Shown: positions 23,354 to 25,240 of the stretch, in pieces
Numbering within the stretch: position 1 is the first letter of the stretch
Layout: every line of letters starts with the position of its first letter
From: Syntrophomonas_B sp035447945
GTDB lineage: Bacteria > Bacillota > Syntrophomonadia > Syntrophomonadales > Syntrophomonadaceae
Direction of reading: 5' to 3'
Length of the DNA stretch: 25,240 bases
Assembly (NCBI GenBank): GCA_035447945.1
Contig: DAOTHZ010000028.1
Coordinates: 1 to 25,240, forward strand
Notes under the pieces: generated by a model
The model's database searches: none
What the model saw: the letters and a program-made list of their open reading frames with translations, nothing else
Told to the model about the DNA's origin: nothing
Program-made: the position numbers and the translations under genes

Positions 23354-23683
23354 TTACCTTAGTTCGGTAGGGATAAAGGCATCTACCAGACCGATTACGA
23401 AAGCTGCCAGCAAACTTCCCAGCAAAGATACGGACAAATAATTGGGAATGATATACTGCGCCAGGTAAATGACCGCGGCTGCGACAACAAATCCAACAAT
23501 ACCGCGGCTGCGCGGGGATACGTTCTCGCCCAGAGCCATTTCTATCAGGTAGCCTATGATGGCGATAACGACGGCAGCTATCAATGCCCCCCAAAAACCT
23601 GATACTCTGATGCCGGGCAGCAGATAACTGATCAGCAGCAGCACAATAGCCGAGACAACAAACCGAACGATGGTGTGAACCAT
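23354..23683 (-). CDS. YvlD-like four-helix membrane protein (phage holin superfamily IV fold)
   Basis: A 109-residue, very hydrophobic protein with about four transmembrane segments: residues 3-20 (VRFVVSAIVLLLISYLLPG), 25-48, 60-80 and 85-105. The pattern SYLLPGIRVSGFWGALIAAVVIAIIGYLIE is typical of the YvlD/PF04020 family, which was named after mycobacteriophage holins but is mostly chromosomal and of unknown function. The start at 23683 has AAAGGAGG seven bases upstream. An extension to 23713 is not supported. It is a single-gene unit with no phage genes around, so a lysis role is not implied. Confidence 0.85.
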   Translation of the reverse strand: MVHTIVRFVVSAIVLLLISYLLPGIRVSGFWGALIAAVVIAIIGYLIEMALGENVSPRSRGIVGFVVAAAVIYLAQYIIPNYLSVSLLGSLLAAFVIGLVDAFIPTELR

Positions 23684-23700
23684 AGAGAAACCTCCTTTTA

Positions 23701-23729
23701 TTGATGCTAGCATTCATTGGCTATAGCAT
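23701..23729 (+). promoter_or_regulatory. Weak candidate promoter for the metallo-beta-lactamase-fold gene
   Basis: TTGATG (23701-23706) and TAGCAT (23724-23729) are 17 bases apart on the plus strand. A ten-base palindrome, ATGCTAGCAT (23704-23713), overlaps the -35. The -10 is poor, so this is only a possibility. Confidence 0.3.
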
Positions 23730-23787
23730 AGTTTTACCCAAGTAGGAACGGAAACATACATGCAACTGCAATGTCGGGAGGCAAATC

Positions 23788-24687
23788 ATGCGACTGGTAA
23801 AAATCAATGGCAACAGTTATTATATTCCTGCCCCGGCCAATATCGGGGTTTTTCAATTTAAAGACAAATATGCCCTGCTGGTGGATTGCGGCGACAACAA
23901 ACAACAAGCCAGACGGATCGACGAAATCATAAAAGAACAAAAGCTTTCCGTAAAATATATCGTCAACACCCATAATCATATCGACCATTGCGGTGGAAAC
24001 GGATATTTTCAGGAGCGGTCACCCGGACTGGAAATTCTCACTTCAGCCACCGAAAAACAATTCATTGAAGATAACCACCTGTTCAGCAACCTCCTGTACG
24101 GCGGACAGGCACCGCATGAACTGCGCCGCCATTTCAGCAAAAATCCTGCCCTCACGGTAACTGACACGCTTGTTCCCGGAACCTGCAGAATAAATGACGA
24201 AAAATTTGAAATTCATTCCCTGCCGGGGCACAGCCCCGGTCAAATCGGCCTGGCTACCCGCGATCGGGTATGTTATCTGGGCGATGCCCTCTTCAGTGCA
24301 GAGAAATTGCGCAAATACAGTCTGCCGTTTTTGTTTGACATCGCCGCCCAACTGGAGACCTACCAAACCCTGTCTCGGTTGGAATACGACCATTTTGTAC
24401 TGGGGCATGCGGAAACTGTCTATGACCAACCACAGTTGCTGCAGTTGGTTGACCTCAACCGCTCCCTTCTGCTGGAATCTATTGAACTGGCCCGGGAAAT
24501 TTTAAGTCAGCCCAAGACCCGGGAAGAATTGCTGGAAGAAATCAGTATTTTAAGAGATCTGCCGTTGGACTTTAAGGAATATTATTTCTCCCTCTCGACC
24601 GTCAGCGCGATCATAACCTATTTATATGATCAAAAACAGCTGGTTTATCAGGTGGAAAACGGAAAGCTTTATTATTACACCGGGTAA
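23788..24687 (+). CDS. Metallo-beta-lactamase-fold hydrolase
   Basis: A 299-residue MBL-fold enzyme with a complete set of binuclear metal ligands: THNHIDH (His62, His64, Asp66, His67), His148 in LPGHSPG, Asp166 in LGDALF and His207 in LGHAE. This resembles the glyoxalase II/persulfide dioxygenase-type subfamily more than antibiotic lactamases. The C-terminal part (from about 215) is helical with TREELLEEISILRDLPLDF and may be a small DNA- or partner-binding extension, as in other stand-alone MBL proteins of Clostridia. The substrate is unknown. GGGAGG lies just before the ATG. The gene ends six bases before the stop of the convergent MATE remnant. Confidence 0.9.
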   Translation: MRLVKINGNSYYIPAPANIGVFQFKDKYALLVDCGDNKQQARRIDEIIKEQKLSVKYIVNTHNHIDHCGGNGYFQERSPGLEILTSATEKQFIEDNHLFSNLLYGGQAPHELRRHFSKNPALTVTDTLVPGTCRINDEKFEIHSLPGHSPGQIGLATRDRVCYLGDALFSAEKLRKYSLPFLFDIAAQLETYQTLSRLEYDHFVLGHAETVYDQPQLLQLVDLNRSLLLESIELAREILSQPKTREELLEEISILRDLPLDFKEYYFSLSTVSAIITYLYDQKQLVYQVENGKLYYYTG

Positions 24688-24693
24688 CCCGGT
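24679..24693. repeat. Palindrome at the junction of the hydrolase gene and the MATE remnant
   Basis: ACCGGGT-A-ACCCGGT is a perfect seven-base inverted repeat around a single base. It spans the hydrolase stop codon and ends immediately before the stop of the convergent gene. The arms are too close for a normal RNA hairpin. No U-run is present, so it is not an evident terminator. Confidence 0.45.
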
Positions 24694-25240
24694 TCACCAT
24701 TTCAGCCAGGAAAGAAAGCGTTCTTTAAAATATCCCCGGCGCCGCAGCATTAAGAAAGTATAACGCCGGCGCTCCTGCAATTGTTTCCACAGGTTGACAA
24801 AAAAGACGACGGCCAACAGGGCCGACAATAATTCCGTCAGGGAAAAGGCCAACCATACCCCTTGGAGCCCCAGAAAGTGGGGCAGAATCATCAAAGCCGG
24901 CAGGAAGATGCCCAATTGTCTGAACAGCGAAAGCCACATGGCAGCAGTCCCTTTGCCCAAAGCCTGCAGCACATGGCTCAGAACAATAATCGGTCCCATC
25001 ACCGGTAAAAAAAGGGTCGCCAGTTGCAGGCAATCAACGCCCCTATCGATCAGAAGCGGATCACGAGCAAAGAGGGTGATCAGTGCCCGGGCGTGATGAT
25101 GCAGTATCAGCCAGGCTTTCCGGACTGCAGCCGAAGCCCAGCAACAACCTCTCCAGGTTGACCAGTCCCAGCCAGGAAAAGAAAACTCCGTAAATCACAG
25201 CGATGATCAATCCATGCCAGGCAATATTGTCAGCCTCGGC
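24694..25240 (-). pseudogene. MATE-family efflux transporter remnant, frameshifted and internally collapsed (partial at the right edge)
   Basis: Two minus-strand frames both carry MATE-like sequence. From the edge (25240) to about 25112 one frame reads through a helix (HGLIIAVIYGVFFSWLGL) into a loop, LERLLLGFGCSPESLA, typical of the first half of MATE transporters. That frame closes at a TGA soon after. From about 25086 a second frame continues with ALITLFARDPLLIDRGVDCL, LPVMGPIIVLSHVLQALGKG and two more helices to the stop at 24694, typical of the second half. Roughly 200 residues expected between these parts are absent. This suggests a deletion plus frameshift that joined equivalent positions of the two internally homologous halves. 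A sequencing or assembly error is the alternative. The upstream part is outside the window. Confidence 0.6.

Noticed and set aside
23354..23683. Phage holin, suggesting a prophage
   Set aside because: The family name is historical. No integrase, capsid or lysin genes surround it, and such proteins are widespread chromosomal membrane proteins.

Overview
The window looks like chromosomal DNA of a spore-forming anaerobic Firmicute of the class Clostridia. The evidence is spoIIP, a CIRCE-controlled hrcA-grpE-dnaK-dnaJ operon, strong AGGAGG-type ribosome binding sites, frequent TTG/GTG starts, and a gene order close to the Bacillus/Clostridia block rpsT-spoIIP-yqxA-lepA-hemW-hrcA-grpE-dnaK-dnaJ-prmA-rsmE-mtaB-hinT-rpsU. 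Base composition is near 50% G+C. There are no rRNA or tRNA genes, CRISPR arrays or insertion sequences. The species cannot be named from sequence reading alone.

Layout, from right to left along the minus strand, which carries most genes. holA (DNA polymerase III delta) converges with rpsT (plus strand) on a bidirectional terminator. Divergent from rpsT is spoIIP plus a small YqxA/DUF3679-like membrane protein, ending at a clear terminator (18794-18825). murJ and mnmA follow with a candidate promoter, then lepA-hemW with a promoter. Next comes the heat-shock operon, with a near-ideal sigma-A promoter (12899-12927) and a perfect CIRCE operator (12858-12884) ahead of hrcA. The order is hrcA, an archaeal-type (group II fold, 'group III') chaperonin, grpE, dnaK, dnaJ, prmA, rsmE, mtaB. 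A three-gene cassette (XRE regulator plus two divergent acyl-CoA dehydrogenase paralogues) sits between mtaB and the HIT gene. The first codons of rpsU, with its own promoter, lie at the left edge.

The right end (21800-25240) is less conserved. It holds a FAD-dependent dehydrogenase with a four-cysteine cluster (plus strand), a YvlD-like four-helix membrane protein (minus), a metallo-beta-lactamase-fold hydrolase (plus), and what appears to be a collapsed, frameshifted MATE transporter remnant running off the edge.

The most striking feature is the archaeal-type chaperonin gene embedded directly after hrcA, under CIRCE. It places a thermosome-like folding machine in the same transcript as its likely regulator and the DnaK system. 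This arrangement is, to my knowledge, already known from Carboxydothermus hydrogenoformans and relatives, so it is rare rather than wholly new. The second point is the tandem acyl-CoA dehydrogenases, whose catalytic base and FAD/substrate signature motifs are degenerate.
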